Origin: Bacteroidales bacterium H3
GTDB taxonomy: Bacteria > Bacteroidota > Bacteroidia > Bacteroidales > Muribaculaceae
Reading direction: 5' to 3'
DNA length: 64,000 nucleotides
Assembly (NCBI GenBank): GCA_001701135.1
Contig: DAAN01000030.1
Span: 124,001 to 188,000 of the forward strand
Within the stretch, counting starts at the first letter, position 1. Each line of letters starts with the position of its first letter. Below, piece by piece: positions 62,615 through 64,000 of the stretch. The notes under the pieces were generated by a model. The model worked only from the letters and a program-made list of their open reading frames with translations, did no database searches and was not told the DNA's origin. The position numbers were made by a program, and so were the translations under genes.

Positions 62615-64000
62615 TTATTTGTGGACCACGCGATCTTTGAGTTCCGCCAGTTTGGCAGAATTCCATCGGTCAGTGGTACCCACAAGGTAACCGGTGATGC
62701 GCTGCAGTTTATCAATGTGAGTGCTTCCGCAGTGGGGACATACCGAGAGCGAATCCTGCGCGTCTTCGTAACCGCACTCCATGCAACGGTTGCGGTTATG
62801 GTTTACCGAACAGTAGCCGATATTGTTCTTGTCCATGAGGTCCACGATGTCGGCGATTGCCTGAGGATTGTGGGTGGCATCGCCGTCGATTTCCACATAG
62901 AAGATATGGCCGCCGCGGGTAAGTTCGTGATACGGGCCCTCTATTTTTGCCTTGTGGCGCGGCGAACAGTGATAGTAAACCGGCACATGATTGGAGTTGG
63001 TGTAATATACTTTGTCGGTCACCCCGGGAATTATGCCGAAGCTTTTGCGGTCTTTTGTGGTGAACTTGCCCGACAACCCCTCTGCGGGTGTGGCCAGCAC
63101 GGAATAGTTGTGATGATACGTTTCGCAGAATTCGTTGACGCGGCTGCGCATGTGCGACACAATGCGGAGACCCAACTGCTGCGCTTCGTCTGATTCGCCG
63201 TGATGTTTGCCTGTAAGAGCCACCAGACACTCGGCGAGACCTATGAAACCTATACCCAAAGTACCCTGGTTGATTACGGATTCGATGGTGTCATCTTTCG
63301 AAAGTTTGTCGGCTCCGGTCCACAGGCGTGTCATCAGCAAGGGGAATTGCTTGGCCAGAGCCGTTTTCTGGAATTCAAAACGGTCGTGGAGCTGACGGGC
63401 AGTGATCTCCATAACGTTATCGAGTTTCTTGAAGAAGGTTTCGATGCGCTCCTGCTGATCCTTGATGGCCATACACTCTATGCCGAGACGCACAATGTTG
63501 ATTGTGGAGAAACTGAGATTGCCGCGGCCGATGGATGTTTTTTCCCCGTAACGGTTTTCGAAAACGCGGGTGCGGCAACCCATCGTCGCGATTTCCCATT
63601 TGTAACGCTCGGGGTCGTCGGCACGCCAGTTTTCATGTACATTATAAGTGGCGTCGAGGTTTACGAAATTAGGGAAGAAACGGCGGGCGGTGACTTTGCA
63701 GGCCTGATGGTAAAGATCGTAGTTGGGATCTCCCTCCTCATAATTTACGCCCCTTTTCTTCTTCCATATCTGTATGGGGAAGATGGCGGTGGCGCCGTTG
63801 CCCACACCTTCGTATGTCGATTCGAGAAGCTCGCGAATAACGCAGCGCCCCTCGGCCGACGTGTCGGTGCCATAATTGATCGACGAGAAAACCACCTGGT
63901 TGCCACCACGCGAGTGGATGGTGTTCATGTTGTGGATAAACGCCTCCATTGCCTGATGCACACGCGACACGGTGCAGTTCATGGCATGCTGCAGGGAGCG
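62615..64000 (-). CDS. nrdD: Anaerobic ribonucleoside-triphosphate reductase, 5' end outside window
   Basis: Class III, oxygen-sensitive reduction of ribonucleoside triphosphates. The frame is open to the window edge. 461 residues of the C-terminal part are visible; the full protein is usually 700-730. The ATG at 63982 is internal. Seen are SSINYGTDTSAEGRC, the GTLGIGFIGLAECLVALTG-like block (near visible residue 245), YCSVNHNRNRC, the zinc ribbon CMECGYEDAQDSLSVCPHCG, and the glycyl-radical segment RITGYLVGTTDRWN near the end. It forms an operon with nrdG. Confidence 0.96.
   Translation of the reverse strand, partial: RSLQHAMNCTVSRVHQAMEAFIHNMNTIHSRGGNQVVFSSINYGTDTSAEGRCVIRELLESTYEGVGNGATAIFPIQIWKKKRGVNYEEGDPNYDLYHQACKVTARRFFPNFVNLDATYNVHENWRADDPERYKWEIATMGCRTRVFENRYGEKTSIGRGNLSFSTINIVRLGIECMAIKDQQERIETFFKKLDNVMEITARQLHDRFEFQKTALAKQFPLLMTRLWTGADKLSKDDTIESVINQGTLGIGFIGLAECLVALTGKHHGESDEAQQLGLRIVSHMRSRVNEFCETYHHNYSVLATPAEGLSGKFTTKDRKSFGIIPGVTDKVYYTNSNHVPVYYHCSPRHKAKIEGPYHELTRGGHIFYVEIDGDATHNPQAIADIVDLMDKNNIGYCSVNHNRNRCMECGYEDAQDSLSVCPHCGSTHIDKLQRITGYLVGTTDRWNSAKLAELKDRVVHK

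Noticed and set aside
1..64000. CRISPR arrays, insertion sequences, prophage or integrative elements
   Set aside because: No repeat-spacer pattern, transposase, integrase or phage structural gene is visible; the only repeats are short and local.

Overview
The window looks like the chromosome of a gut-type Bacteroidales bacterium, most probably of the Muribaculaceae (S24-7) group. This is an inference from several things. Promoters carry the Bacteroidetes -7 box TAnnTTTG, in the best cases with TTTG 19-20 bases upstream. Shine-Dalgarno sites are absent. The gene set is typical of the order (DUF4230, DUF4290, class III fructose bisphosphatase, M49 dipeptidyl peptidase III, TonB-dependent receptor plus lipoprotein), and the GC content looks too high for Bacteroides proper. 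I see no phage, transposase, CRISPR array or rRNA. TAG is a normal but rare stop codon here.

Layout. 1-8.6 kb: truncated asnA, a HAD phosphatase, hrpB helicase with a Crp-type regulator, tRNA-Met(CAT), ispD, recG and an Lrp-type regulator. 8.8-16.3 kb: a methionine operon (metY-metF-metH), ndk and a LysM/M23 peptidase. 16.4-21.6 kb: a leftward glycan operon (secreted metallo-hydrolase, a beta-helix GH110-like glycosidase interrupted by an in-frame TAG, and a GH78-like rhamnosidase). 21.8-24.2 kb: a Zn/Cd-type P1B ATPase and a Fur-family regulator. 24.2-29.1 kb: two DUF4230 proteins and a compact acyl/glycosyl gene set (secreted protein, acyl carrier protein, small DMT transporter, hotdog dehydratase-like protein, and one polypeptide joining GT2, lysophospholipid-acyltransferase and methyltransferase-like regions). 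29.3-35 kb: fbp, a threonylcarbamoyl-AMP synthase, a CLC antiporter, a strong candidate small RNA and tcdA. 35-39.4 kb: carAB. 39.5-45.1 kb: CDF transporter, TPR protein, kdsA, rsmE and a nucleoside-type MFS transporter. 45.2-51.4 kb: AI-2E family permease, TonB-dependent receptor and its lipoprotein. 51.5-64 kb: a long leftward run with proS, an OmpA-like protein, rimM, DUF4290, dipeptidyl peptidase III, an RlmI-type methyltransferase, rseP, dxr, a small barrel protein, nrdG and truncated nrdD.

How the genes work together. Most of the window is core metabolism: pyrimidine/arginine entry (carAB), methionine and one-carbon metabolism, MEP isoprenoids (ispD, dxr), Kdo synthesis (kdsA), the t6A/ct6A tRNA modification pair, anaerobic dNTP supply (nrdDG) and envelope quality control (rseP). 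The accessory parts are the glycan operon, the metal-efflux pair, the TonB/lipoprotein pair and the acyl/glycosyl cluster.

The items most worth a second look are the fused GT2-acyltransferase protein and its ketosynthase-less cluster, the structured RNA at 33.85-34.07 kb, the TAG-split glycosidase, the overlapping hairpins in the TonB receptor leader, the perfect 17-bp direct repeats before the metal ATPase, the 30-bp palindrome set against the dxr promoter, and a short TAAGAGCYT motif that recurs at gene ends.
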